From Hymenobacter translucens (lineage in GTDB: Bacteria > Bacteroidota > Bacteroidia > Cytophagales > Hymenobacteraceae): a stretch of DNA of 39,181 bases. Of the stretch, positions 22,854 through 32,193 are shown one piece after another. Position numbers and translations under genes: made by a program. The notes under the pieces are model-generated. The model saw only the letters and a list, made by a program, of their open reading frames with translations. It did no database searches and was not told where the DNA came from. Position 1 is the stretch's first letter; every line of letters begins with the position of its first letter. The DNA lies in the NCBI RefSeq assembly GCF_020685205.1, contig NZ_JAJERB010000014.1, positions 1 to 39,181 of the forward strand, read 5' to 3'.

Positions 22854-23930
22854 ATGCCGCTCACCCAGGATAACCGTGACCAGGAGCTGCTCGACAAGCT
22901 TCGCCCTTCGCGCATTGTACTGCCCATTCTGATCGGACTGGGCGTGGTCGGCTTTATGTTCTGGCGCTCCTACCGCCCCGGCGACTTAGCTCCCCTGGCC
23001 AACGCCAAGCTGCACTGGCTGCTGGTAATGCTGCTCGTGCTGGTCGCCCGCGACGCCGGCTACATCTACCGCATCCGCCACATCTCGGAGCGGGTGCTGA
23101 GCTGGAAGCAGAGCCTCGACGTGATTATGATCTGGGAGTTTGCCTCCTGCGTGCTGCCCTCGGCCGTGGGTGGCACCGCCGTGGCGTCGTTTATTCTGAA
23201 TAAAGAAGGTATTTCCCTGGGCAAGTCCCTGGCCTACGTGATGGTGACGGCCCTGCTCGACAACCTCTACTACGTGGTCACGGTGCCGCTCGTGGTGGTG
23301 CTGGCCGGCGACGCGCTCTACCCGCACGAGGCGCTGCAGGGCGGGCTGATTTCGACGCTGCGGGTGGCCTTTGTCATCAGCTACGTGCTCGTCACGCTCT
23401 ACGCGGGCCTGATGCTGTACGCCATCTTCGTGAACCCCGAATCCGTGAAGCGCCTGCTGGTGCGGCTGTTTTCTCTGCGGGGGCTGCGGCGCTGGCGGGT
23501 CAGTGCCTACCAGCACGGCAACGAGATGGTGTGGGCTTCGGCTCAGCTGCGCGGCAACGGGGCCAGCTACTGGCTGCGGGCCATCGGCTCCACGTTCTTC
23601 GTCTGGACGGCCCGCTACCTGATTATTGGCTGCATCATTGCGGCCTTCGTGGACGTGAGCTGGAACGAGTTTATGCTGATCTTCGGCCGCAACCTCACCT
23701 ACAAGGTTATCCTGCTGATTGCCATTACGCCCGGCGGGGCCGGTATTGCTGAGGGAGCCTTCCCCACGTTCTTCGGCAAGTTTATCGGCACGCCCACCAT
23801 GACCAACTTCGTGGTGCTGCTCTACCGGTTGGTGACGTACTACCTGTACCTCGTGCTGGGCGCTATCTTCCTGCCGCGCTGGGTGGCACGGGTATTCAGC
23901 AAGCACGCCGATCCGCAAGCGGTGGTTTAG
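22854..23930 (+). CDS. Flippase-like / LPG-synthase-TM (UPF0104) membrane protein
   Basis: 358 residues from ATG 22854. About seven to eight transmembrane helices can be traced. The family signatures are present: WEFASCVLPSAVGGTAVASF near residue 100, the central aromatic-rich helices and ITPGGAGIAEGAFPTFFG near residue 300, which is the conserved TPGG(A/G)G(I/V)xE motif of PF03706 (lysylphosphatidylglycerol synthase transmembrane region, YbhN-like). There is no C-terminal aminoacyl-transfer domain, so it is not a full MprF. Stand-alone members are thought to move or help make membrane lipids, but no substrate is known. It is divergent from dxs, with a good -7 element directly upstream. Confidence 0.85.
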   Translation: MPLTQDNRDQELLDKLRPSRIVLPILIGLGVVGFMFWRSYRPGDLAPLANAKLHWLLVMLLVLVARDAGYIYRIRHISERVLSWKQSLDVIMIWEFASCVLPSAVGGTAVASFILNKEGISLGKSLAYVMVTALLDNLYYVVTVPLVVVLAGDALYPHEALQGGLISTLRVAFVISYVLVTLYAGLMLYAIFVNPESVKRLLVRLFSLRGLRRWRVSAYQHGNEMVWASAQLRGNGASYWLRAIGSTFFVWTARYLIIGCIIAAFVDVSWNEFMLIFGRNLTYKVILLIAITPGGAGIAEGAFPTFFGKFIGTPTMTNFVVLLYRLVTYYLYLVLGAIFLPRWVARVFSKHADPQAVV

Positions 23931-23949
23931 CCGCGCTGAACCATACGTC

Positions 23950-23989
23950 CTTTTACCCCACTCATCAGGCTTTTACCCCACTCATCAGG
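23950..23989. repeat. Perfect tandem duplication, 2 x 20 bp
   Basis: The unit CTTTTACCCCACTCATCAGG occurs at 23950-23969 and again at 23970-23989 without change. The stop codon of the - strand gene (complement of TCA, 23985-23987) lies in the second copy. The first copy is spacer between two convergent genes. It looks like a recent slippage event. Confidence 0.95.
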
Positions 23990-26564
23990 GCTTGGCGGCT
24001 TCCAGTACCGGGCCCGGTCCGGCCGGGGCCGGACGCTGGTACGTTTTCCAGAATTCAGGTCGATACGGCACCTGCGCCAGCTGCCGGAGCTCTCCTTCGC
24101 GCAGCAGCAGCTGCTTTTCCTTGTCCGGCTGCGGTGTCTGTTTATCGGCTGGCAGCTGGCTGAACTGCTCCTCGCAGTACTTCTGGTCGTGGAACGGCTT
24201 ACCGCTCCGCAAAACCCGACCGGCGGTTACGCTCTGCGCCACACTGGCAGCGAGGTGGTAGCGGCCATCCGCCCCTTTCCGGTAGGTCACGACGTGGGCC
24301 TTGCGGTGGTCGGTGAAGATCCGGGAGAAGATAGCCGCCGTCAGGTTGTGCTTGCCCAGGTACTTGCGGGCAGCGGCATTCATCCTCAGCGTATCCTGGC
24401 GCCACAGCGCCTCGTAGCGTACCACGGCGTAGTCCTGCTCCCGGATATACACCTTGCCTGAGTAGCCGCCGATAAGGCCGAAGCCGGTCGTGCGCTTCGA
24501 AGCCCGTTTGGCTGCAAACTGAATCACGTACACCGTTTCGCCGCCGTGCTGCTCGATGGTGTCGAGCCGCAGCGCAAACTTGCCGAGCGTACTGAGCCGG
24601 AACAGCGGGGAAATGCGCACCGGGTCGGAGCCCTCGGTGTAGAAGCCGTGCCCGCCGTCGGAATAGTCCCACAGCGTTAACGGCTTGACCGATGGAACCA
24701 CCACGTGCTTTTCCTGCACCGCGTGCGACTGGGTGGGGCCCAGCATCAGAAAGCCCCCGCCCCAGGCCCGGTGGCCGGCCGGCTCAAAAATCTGACTGAC
24801 GTACTCGACCTCGTGGTGGAGGGTATCGAAGCTGGTCAGGCGGCGGCGGGTGTACACGTGCGTGACGTAGTCCTGCTGCTCGTAGTTGGCATCTGCGGCC
24901 TTTATCACCTTCTTCATAATTCGTCGCGGGTCTTGGGTCTGGGCGCTGACGCGCACGTCGGCCAGGGCAAAGGATGCCGGCTGGATGCGCACCGTAAGAG
25001 CCGCGGTGGGCTGAGCCGTGAGGGTGGCGGGCTCGTAGCCCAGGCTGCTGACCTGCACCGCTTCGCCCCGGCGGGCGTCCAGCCGAAAACGGCCCAGCGC
25101 GTCGCAGATCGTACCGGCGCTGCGGCCCGGCACCGCGACTGTGGCAAACGGAACCGGTGCCCCCGTTTTACGGTCAACCACGACGCCGTCCAGCACGAAG
25201 TTTACCCCGCCCTTTGCTCCCGGCTGAACCTTGGGGTTCAGGCGAGCCCGCTGCCATTTTTCAGCTGGAGCCGGTCCTTCGTCCGGCGTGGCTGCCAGGG
25301 CAACCCCGACAGCCGCGTGCGGCGGGTTCACCGACTTCAGAAACAGAAACCCATCCACCACTTCGCTCCAGCGGCCGGTCAGGGGGCCGTACTGAAAAGC
25401 GGAGGTTGTCAGCACTAGGTCGCGGGCATCGTGCTTCAAACTCAAAAAGCTGTACTCGTGTCCCTGAGCCAGCAGCGCGGCTTCGAGGGAGCCGGGAGCC
25501 GGGGCCGGCACGGACCGGGGCTTGCCGCAGCAGCCGAAGCCGTAGGTACCCCCGCCGGCGAGCGTCCCCAGCACGTACACGGCATCGTCGCCCAGCGCTG
25601 CCTTCACGGCACGCCCCATCGGGCGGTATTCGCGGATTTCAGCGTTCTGCAGCGCTTCCGCCTTGTTGGCCAGGTGGGGCAGCGCGCCCCAGCACAAAAC
25701 TTTTTCCCGGGGGTAGCGGCGCAGGTACCAAAGCAGGTTGTCGGCCATCTGGGCGTCGCGGGGGTTACTGGTCGTGGCTGTCCACTCGGTCGAGTCCTTG
25801 GCGCTGGGGTCGTTGGTGGCGTAGTCGTGGGCCAGGGCCTGCACGCTGCGCAGGTTCTGCAGCCAGAAGGCAGCCCGCTCCCGCCGGGAGGCGCTGGAGC
25901 CGACCTGAACCTTTTCGAGCAGGCGGCGCGCTTTGCCCAGCTGCTGGTTGAACAGCACAATCTGGTGGGAAGGCGGAAAGATGTTCTGCTCGCTCATCAT
26001 GCTCAGGCACTCGTCGAGGTAGTCGTAGGCAATGGCATCGGCCCCTTTCTCGGGCTTCAGAAACTCTTCCAGCTCCTCGAGCCCCACATCCTCCATTCCT
26101 CCCAGCTGCGAATCGAAGCCGGCTACGCGCAGGCCGCTTTTGCCCAGCAGCGGCAGCAGGAACTGAAACTCCTGCGTGGCCGTCCAGACCGGGTACACGC
26201 CGGCGCGAACGGTCTCAGCCACCGGCGCCCCGGCCTCCAGGGCGCGCTGGACGCGGTCCAGCTCGTAAAAGCCGCTTTCGAAGGCCACCGTGGTAAAGCC
26301 CATCCGATCCTTCAGAAAGTGGATCAGCCGGATTTTAGCTTCCGTCACGTTGCCTTCGCCGTGGGTCGGCTCGCCCAGCATCACCACCCGGGCATCCCGG
26401 ATTTCCCGGACTAGGAATTCCAGGTCGGCAAAGCTGGTGTCGGTGGGACTAATAGAGCGAACCACATGCGTTGGCAGCTGCCGGGCCGGAGCAGTCTGGG
26501 CGGCGGCGCTTAGCCCGCAGCCGCAAAGCAGGCCGACGAGCAGCCAACGAAAGAAACCGGACAT
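23985..26564 (-). CDS. Erythromycin-esterase-like domain fused to a carboxypeptidase-regulatory-like domain
   Basis: 859 residues. The signal peptide (FFRWLLVGLLCGCGLSAAA-Q) sends it out of the cytoplasm. Residues about 35-440 match the erythromycin-esterase-like fold (PF05139): VVMLGEPTHGEGNV with Glu65 and His68, then TVAFESGFYE with Glu95, the residues that build the active site in EreA/EreB-type enzymes. Residues about 455-540 are a carboxypeptidase-regulatory-like beta domain (FVLDGVVVDRKTGAPVPFAT). The last 310 or so residues (from RIMKKVIKAADANYEQQDYV) are the kind of region that follows this domain in Bacteroidota surface proteins. A macrolide is unlikely to be the natural substrate of a secreted, fused form, and an ester of another kind is more plausible. 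It is convergent with the flippase-like gene. No terminator was seen behind it. Confidence 0.85.
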   Translation of the reverse strand: MSGFFRWLLVGLLCGCGLSAAAQTAPARQLPTHVVRSISPTDTSFADLEFLVREIRDARVVMLGEPTHGEGNVTEAKIRLIHFLKDRMGFTTVAFESGFYELDRVQRALEAGAPVAETVRAGVYPVWTATQEFQFLLPLLGKSGLRVAGFDSQLGGMEDVGLEELEEFLKPEKGADAIAYDYLDECLSMMSEQNIFPPSHQIVLFNQQLGKARRLLEKVQVGSSASRRERAAFWLQNLRSVQALAHDYATNDPSAKDSTEWTATTSNPRDAQMADNLLWYLRRYPREKVLCWGALPHLANKAEALQNAEIREYRPMGRAVKAALGDDAVYVLGTLAGGGTYGFGCCGKPRSVPAPAPGSLEAALLAQGHEYSFLSLKHDARDLVLTTSAFQYGPLTGRWSEVVDGFLFLKSVNPPHAAVGVALAATPDEGPAPAEKWQRARLNPKVQPGAKGGVNFVLDGVVVDRKTGAPVPFATVAVPGRSAGTICDALGRFRLDARRGEAVQVSSLGYEPATLTAQPTAALTVRIQPASFALADVRVSAQTQDPRRIMKKVIKAADANYEQQDYVTHVYTRRRLTSFDTLHHEVEYVSQIFEPAGHRAWGGGFLMLGPTQSHAVQEKHVVVPSVKPLTLWDYSDGGHGFYTEGSDPVRISPLFRLSTLGKFALRLDTIEQHGGETVYVIQFAAKRASKRTTGFGLIGGYSGKVYIREQDYAVVRYEALWRQDTLRMNAAARKYLGKHNLTAAIFSRIFTDHRKAHVVTYRKGADGRYHLAASVAQSVTAGRVLRSGKPFHDQKYCEEQFSQLPADKQTPQPDKEKQLLLREGELRQLAQVPYRPEFWKTYQRPAPAGPGPVLEAAKP

Positions 26565-26641
26565 AGGCGGGGAAGCAGGTCGAAAAGAAGCCGAAAGCTA
26601 GCCGGTTTCTTTGAACTGAGAGTTCTCAGCCGGCCCAAAAA

Positions 26642-26674
26642 CAAAGCCCCTCCGCGGGTAGCGGAAGGGCTTTG
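26642..26674 (-). terminator. Terminator of the lipocalin-like lipoprotein gene
   Basis: A 14-position stem with one mismatch (26642-26655 against 26661-26674, loop GGGTA). On the - strand it runs into a TTTTT stretch just beyond. Confidence 0.85.
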
Positions 26675-26697
26675 CGGGGAAAAGCGGAGGAGGTAGT

Positions 26698-27114
26698 CTA
26701 CTCTTTTTCCAGCTTCAGTTCGGCGCCCTGGGGGCTGCGCAGGGTGAGCTTGTCGTCGGTGAGGGTAACAACGTCGAAGGTGTTGCTTTCGGGAGCTCCG
26801 TCGGGAGTCAGCACGATTTTCTTGCCGGCCTGATCGAAGGTGTACTTGCCATTGGTGGCACCGGCGGGCGAGGTCATATTGTACTGGCCGTTGGCGAAAA
26901 AGGTGATGCGCTCATCTTCCTGCGCATCGGTCTGCTTGACTTTATCACCGCTGGCATCGAGCTCTTTGTCAGTTTTCCAGACTTTGCTTTCGGTGCCGTA
27001 GAGCATGTTGACGCTTTCAACTTTGCCTTCTTTGCTGCCGCAGGCGGTCATGAACAGGGCTACCAGCGCAAACAGGCTGGCCAGCAGACGAAAGGAAACG
27101 GGCTGAGTTTTCAT
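26698..27114 (-). CDS. Lipocalin-like lipoprotein
   Basis: 138 residues with a lipoprotein signal (hydrophobic run, then LFMTAC with Cys25). The mature part has the layout of the small lipocalin-like lipoproteins common in Bacteroidota: KVWKTDKELDASG near the start, ITFFANGQYNMTS, GKYTFDQAGKKIVLTPDG and the closing LTDDKLTLRSPQGAELKLEKE. These are thought to bind small ligands or to be structural, and no function is known. It is monocistronic, between the esterase-like gene and the LysM gene. Confidence 0.8.
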   Translation of the reverse strand: MKTQPVSFRLLASLFALVALFMTACGSKEGKVESVNMLYGTESKVWKTDKELDASGDKVKQTDAQEDERITFFANGQYNMTSPAGATNGKYTFDQAGKKIVLTPDGAPESNTFDVVTLTDDKLTLRSPQGAELKLEKE

Positions 27115-27344
27115 AGGGTAAGAGGGTAAGGTGAGGGTTGGTCGGGAAGGTGTGGCAGAAGCCCCGGTTCGGGGCCAACTGTGGAGCCTCTTACGGCGGG
27201 GTTTCGAAAGTGGTTGGCTAAGACCAAGCCCAACGGTAGCGGCAAAACCAATTGCCCGGCGCGGCGTAAGTGCCTGTGATAACGCTGCTAGCCGGCCGAT
27301 TATCGACCCTTACGACCCTCTTTCACTTAAACCAACGCACCATC

Positions 27345-27644
27345 ATGGGACTCTTCGATTTTCTTTCCAACGACGGCGAAAAAAAGCCGGTCCAGCAACC
27401 GGCTGCCAACCCCGCTGGCGCTACCGACTTCTTTGGTAATAAAGCCGGCGCCGCGGCCCAGCCCGCTGCGGCGGCCGGTACCTCCTACACCGTGGTAAGC
27501 GGCGACTCGCTCTCGAAAATCGCCAAGCGCCACTACGGCGATGCTTCCAAGTGGCACCAGATCTATGACGCTAACAAGGCCACTATCGGCGCCAACCCCG
27601 ACCATATCGAGGTAGGCCAGGTACTGACCTTGCCCACGCTGTAA
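27345..27644 (+). CDS. Small LysM-domain protein
   Basis: 99 residues from ATG 27345 (MGLFDFLSNDGEKKP). The first 45 residues are Ala/Pro-rich and probably disordered. The rest is one LysM domain (SYTVVSGDSLSKIAKRHYGDASKWHQIYDANK, ending EVGQVLTLPTL). There is no signal peptide, so it may stay in the cytoplasm. The LysM and the start MGLF resemble Escherichia coli Kbp/YgaU, which binds K+ and carries a BON domain ahead of LysM. The BON domain is absent here. Peptidoglycan binding or an intracellular role are both open. A very strong terminator follows. Confidence 0.85.
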   Translation: MGLFDFLSNDGEKKPVQQPAANPAGATDFFGNKAGAAAQPAAAAGTSYTVVSGDSLSKIAKRHYGDASKWHQIYDANKATIGANPDHIEVGQVLTLPTL

Positions 27645-27670
27645 CGCGTCAAAGTCAGATTGACTTTAGG

Positions 27671-27704
27671 AAAAGGCCCGCCGGACGATCCGGCGGGCCT
27701 TTTT
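27671..27704 (+). terminator. Rho-independent terminator after the LysM gene
   Basis: A 14-bp perfect stem, AAAAGGCCCGCCGG (27671-27684) with CCGGCGGGCCTTTT (27690-27703), has a 5-base loop and a final T-run. It isolates the following leader region from upstream transcription. Confidence 0.95.
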
Positions 27705-27733
27705 GTTGAAATATCAGCTTACCAGGCCGGGGA

Positions 27734-27764
27734 TTTGGAGAAACCGATTCCGTTAGTACATTTG
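27734..27764 (+). promoter_or_regulatory. Promoter of the met operon (TTTG-N19-TACATTTG)
   Basis: TTTG (27734-27737), 19 bases, then TACATTTG (27757-27764). This fits both elements of the Bacteroidota housekeeping promoter (-33 TTTG, -7 TAnnTTTG) with the favoured spacing. Start of transcription is predicted near 27771, about 40 bases before the riboswitch. Confidence 0.8.
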
Positions 27765-27812
27765 CGCTTACCAATCCGGTACTCCCCCGCTGACGGTGGG
27801 GCAGGTTTCAAG

Positions 27813-27927
27813 AATTTATACAGAAGAGGCGAGAGAACAGGCTCCGCGACCCTCTGGCAACCACCGCTGACGCGAAAGGTGCCAATTCCTGCCCGGCTTC
27901 CCCGAGTGGAAACGGGACAGATAAGTT
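27813..27927 (+). ncRNA. SAM-I (S-box) riboswitch
   Basis: The order and wording of S-box core elements are present. Helix P1 pairs AATTTAT (27813-27819) with ATAAGTT (27921-27927) through one G-U pair. P2 pairs AGAGG (27825-27829) with CCTCT (27850-27854). The conserved GGCAACC (27856-27862) and GGTGCCAATTCCTGCC (27878-27893) follow, then a final hairpin before P1 closes with AGATAAG. S-boxes bind S-adenosylmethionine and switch off methionine and cysteine genes. The gene downstream is metY, as expected. No terminator with a T-run follows, so control is probably at translation of the leader frame or through Rho, not by an intrinsic terminator. Confidence 0.9.
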
Positions 27928-27934
27928 GAGTGCC

Positions 27935-28087
27935 ATGAAAAACACCACTGCTTTCGCATTCTCCCGCCCATCCGCACCCGCTGGCCTGCTGCCCGCCGGT
28001 TTGCCGATGGGTTTCCGCGTTTTGGCCGCTGCCGCCCGCAGCCTGCCCACCGGGCGAATGCGCTGCTGTTGCCCGTGTTGTCGCTAG
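27935..28087 (+). CDS. Putative cysteine-rich leader peptide (uORF)
   Basis: A 50-codon frame from ATG 27935 to TAG 28085-28087, too short for usual gene calls. It starts 8 bases after the 3' strand of riboswitch helix P1. The peptide begins MKNTTAFAFSRPSAPAG and ends TGRMRCCCPCCR, with five Cys in the last seven residues before the final Arg, and no Cys elsewhere. A Cys cluster just before the stop, in the leader of a sulfur-assimilation operon, is what a cysteine-sensing leader peptide should look like. Polycysteine leader frames act as cysteine-responsive attenuators in mycobacteria. Whether this frame is translated is unproven. Chance is possible, but position and content both fit. Confidence 0.6.
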   Translation: MKNTTAFAFSRPSAPAGLLPAGLPMGFRVLAAAARSLPTGRMRCCCPCCR

Positions 28088-28134
28088 CCTGACCTAGGCC
28101 CGGCCTCGTTCGTTTTCCTGCTTTTGCCTGCTGC

Positions 28135-28204
28135 AGCCAGCCGCCCGGGAAGCCGGGCCCTGGCTCGTGCAACCCGCAAATCCGGCCCCGGCGTTTTCGG
28201 CCGG
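28135..28204 (+). promoter_or_regulatory. Two GC-rich hairpins between the leader peptide and metY
   Basis: The first is AGCCAG-CCG-CCCGG (28135-28148), loop of four, CCGGG-CC-CTGGCT (28153-28165). The second is CCGGC (28188-28192) with GCCGG (28200-28204). Neither is followed by a T-run. The whole stretch 28088-28284 is C-rich and otherwise empty of genes. It could be the part whose folding or Rho access responds to leader translation. Confidence 0.4.
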
Positions 28205-28284
28205 CTTCGGCGCACCCGATCCGGGAAATCTGCGCCTTCCCTCCTCCCCGATTTTTCAGACGTTTCTTTTCAACCCGTATTCCC

Positions 28285-29670
<1,386 letters not shown>

Positions 29671-29687
29671 GGTGGGACTGGGCTGCC

Positions 29688-29777
29688 CCCGGGCAAACGG
29701 CCCGGGCGGCGGCTTGCTTCCGGAGACTGTGGCGGCGAGCGGGAATACCCGTCTTCTTTACCGGAGCGGGTATTCCC
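29688..29777 (+). promoter_or_regulatory. Two hairpins in the metY-metX spacer
   Basis: The 179-bp spacer holds CCCGGGC (29688-29694) with GCCCGGG (29700-29706), and GGGAATACCCG (29741-29751) with CGGGTATTCCC (29767-29777), both perfect. No T-run follows either. They may act in mRNA processing or stability. They do not look like terminators, so metX is probably still transcribed from the upstream promoter. Confidence 0.5.
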
Positions 29778-29849
29778 CAGCCTCGCCCGTCACGCCCCAG
29801 CCTGCTCATCAGCACTACGGCTCCCGGCCGCCTCCGGGGCACTTTCACT

Positions 29850-30881
29850 ATGCCCGAAAATCAGCTTTTCACCCTGCCCGAACCGCTTCGGCTGGAGGCC
29901 GGGGCCACCCTGCCGCGGGTGCAGGTAGCCTACCGCACCCTGGGCACGCTCAATCCCGCCGCCGACAACGTGGTGTGGATCTGCCATGCCCTGACGGCCA
30001 ACGCCGACCCGGCCGACTGGTGGCCCGGGCTGGTAGGTTCCGGGTGCTACTACGACCCGGCCGAGTGGTTTATCGTGTGCGCCAACGTGCTGGGCTCCTG
30101 CTACGGCACGACCGGGCCCACTACTCCGGTAGCGGACGACCAGCCCCCGCTCTACCACGCGTTTCCGCTGATTACGGTCCGGGATATGGTGGCGGTGCAC
30201 GAGCAGCTGCGCCGCCACCTGGGCCTGGAGCAGATTCACACGCTGATTGGCGGCTCCCTGGGCGGGCAGCAGGCGCTGGAATGGGCTATTCAGCAGCCGT
30301 CGGTATTCAGCCACCTGGTTTTGCTGGCCACCAACGCCCGCCACTCACCCTGGGGCATTGCCTTCAACGAAGCCCAGCGCCTGGCCATCTTCGCCGATTC
30401 CAGCTACTTCACCGCCTCCCCCGATGCCGGGCAGGCCGGGCTGCGGGCAGCCCGGGCAGTGGCTTTGCTCAGTTACCGCAGCTACGAAGCCTATGGGAAT
30501 ACCCAAGCCGAGCCGGACGACGCGCTGCTGACGGATTTCCGGGCCAGCTCGTACCAGCAGTACCAGGGCAGCAAGCTTGTGGCGCGCTTCAGCGCCCACG
30601 CCTACGTAGCACTGAGCCGGGCCATGGACTCTCACCACGTCGGTCGGGGGCGCGGCAGCGTGGCCGACGCGCTAAGCTGCATTCAGGCCCGGACGCTGGT
30701 ACTGGGCATTTCCTCCGACGTGTTGTTTCCAACCACTGAGCAGCGCCTGCTGGCGCAGCACATCCGGGGCGCTATGTACGCCGAACTGGATTCCAGCTTT
30801 GGCCACGACGGCTTCCTGATTGAAGCCACCCAGATTTCGCACTTCCTTGAACAGTTTTATGTCCGCAACTACGCGCATTAA
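29850..30881 (+). CDS. metX: Homoserine O-acetyltransferase
   Basis: 343 residues, usual length. It transfers acetyl from acetyl-CoA to homoserine. Visible features: CHALTANADPADWW (oxyanion side), GTTGPTTP, the nucleophile elbow GGSLGGQQALEW (Ser136), TNARHSPWGIAFNEAQRLAI, SRAMDSHHVGRGRG, the acid Asp290 in ISSDVLFPTTEQ and the base His319 in FGHDGFLIE. Some family members use succinyl-CoA, and the partner MetY argues for acetyl. The next gene, hom, begins inside its last codons, a sign of translational coupling. Confidence 0.95.
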   Translation: MPENQLFTLPEPLRLEAGATLPRVQVAYRTLGTLNPAADNVVWICHALTANADPADWWPGLVGSGCYYDPAEWFIVCANVLGSCYGTTGPTTPVADDQPPLYHAFPLITVRDMVAVHEQLRRHLGLEQIHTLIGGSLGGQQALEWAIQQPSVFSHLVLLATNARHSPWGIAFNEAQRLAIFADSSYFTASPDAGQAGLRAARAVALLSYRSYEAYGNTQAEPDDALLTDFRASSYQQYQGSKLVARFSAHAYVALSRAMDSHHVGRGRGSVADALSCIQARTLVLGISSDVLFPTTEQRLLAQHIRGAMYAELDSSFGHDGFLIEATQISHFLEQFYVRNYAH

Positions 30882-32136
30882 CGTTGCCGGCCCCGGGCTT
30901 TCCTCCCCGCTGCGCGTCGGCCTGATTGGCTTCGGCTGCGTAGGCCAGGGCCTGTATGACATCCTGCAGCACCTGCCTGAAACCGGGGTCGAAGTAACCC
31001 GGATTGCGGTGAAGAACCCGACCAAGCTTCGCTCCGTGCCCGCCGGGCGGTTTGAGTTCAACGCCGATGCGCTGGTCGCCGATTCCGGGCTGGACGTGCT
31101 GGTGGAAGTCATTGATGATCCGACTGAAGCGTTCCGGCTGGTGACTGCGGCCCTGACGCGGGGCCGCCGGGTCGTCACCGCCAATAAGGCGATGGTAGCC
31201 TGTCATCTGCCCGAGCTGATTGCCCTGCAGCGGGAACATGGCGGTATTTTGCTTTATGAGGCGGCGGTATGCGGCAGCATTCCGGTGATTCGCACCCTGG
31301 AAAGCTACTTTTCTGCCGAGCCCCTGCATGCCGTGAGCGGAATCTTCAATGGCTCATCCAACTACGTATTGACGCGCATGACGGAGGAAAGCTCGAGCTA
31401 CGCCGAGGCCCTGGCCGAAGCGCAGGCCCTGGGCTTTGCCGAAACCGACCCGGCCCTCGACATGGCCGCCTTCGACCCCCGGTCCAAAGCCGTGATTCTG
31501 GCCGCCCACGCCCTAGGCCTGCTGGTTTGCCCCGACGATGTGCTGAACCTGGGCATCGAGAACATTACGGCCGCTGATGTGCAGTACGCCCGACAGCACG
31601 GCTATAAGATCAAGGTGGTGGCCGGCTTGCAGCGGCTGAACGGGGGCCGGGCGGCGGTGCTCGTCACTCCCCAGCTCGTAGCCCCCGATTCGCCGCTGTA
31701 TGGGGTGGAGCGCGAAGGAAACGGCGTAGTAATCGATGTCGCTTTTGCGGGCCGGCAGTTTCTGCAGGGCAAAGGCGCCGGCGGCCACCCCACCGGCTCC
31801 GCCGTCCTGGCCGACCTGATTGCCCTGCGGCAAGGCTACCGGTACGCGTATTCCCGCCTTGGCCCCTTGCTGACTTCTGCTCCGGCCGAGGAAATCGAGC
31901 TGGAGGTGTACCTGCGCGGCATTCCGGCCAAGTTGCTGGCCAAGCTGGAGCTGCTGGAAGGCCCCGAAAACGCCGAAGGGTATGTAATCGGCTTTGCCCG
32001 GGCTTCCCGGCTGCTGAAGCACCGCGACGAGCTGCGAAAGGCTGGAGCCTTCGTAATCCGAACCGGACAGGTGCGCCCCGTCAGCCTGCCGGATGCAGCC
32101 CGGACCACGCGGGAGCTGACAAATCAGCTGGCGTAG
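30859..32136 (+). CDS. hom: Homoserine dehydrogenase
   Basis: 425 residues from ATG 30859, overlapping the end of metX by 23 bases. A start at 30820 would overlap further and is less likely. It reduces aspartate semialdehyde to homoserine. Motifs: the nucleotide loop LIGFGCVGQGL (24-29), RRVVTANKAMVA with Lys110, GIFNGSSNYVLTRM, and LGFAETDPALDMAAFDPRSKAVI with Glu195 and Lys210 of the catalytic site. The C-terminal 100 or so residues do not show a clear ACT domain, so feedback inhibition by threonine may be absent or differ. Together with metX and metY it completes the route from aspartate semialdehyde to homocysteine. Confidence 0.93.
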   Translation: MSATTRINVAGPGLSSPLRVGLIGFGCVGQGLYDILQHLPETGVEVTRIAVKNPTKLRSVPAGRFEFNADALVADSGLDVLVEVIDDPTEAFRLVTAALTRGRRVVTANKAMVACHLPELIALQREHGGILLYEAAVCGSIPVIRTLESYFSAEPLHAVSGIFNGSSNYVLTRMTEESSSYAEALAEAQALGFAETDPALDMAAFDPRSKAVILAAHALGLLVCPDDVLNLGIENITAADVQYARQHGYKIKVVAGLQRLNGGRAAVLVTPQLVAPDSPLYGVEREGNGVVIDVAFAGRQFLQGKGAGGHPTGSAVLADLIALRQGYRYAYSRLGPLLTSAPAEEIELEVYLRGIPAKLLAKLELLEGPENAEGYVIGFARASRLLKHRDELRKAGAFVIRTGQVRPVSLPDAARTTRELTNQLA

Positions 32137-32193
32137 CGTTGTCCAGGAAGGCTTTGCCAAGTGGGTTTGCTACCAGCTCTGCAAGGCATTCCG

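Noticed and set aside
28135..28165. Hairpin upstream of metY as an intrinsic terminator
   Set aside because: No T-run follows the stem, so it cannot be called a Rho-independent terminator. It is listed only as a possible regulatory fold.
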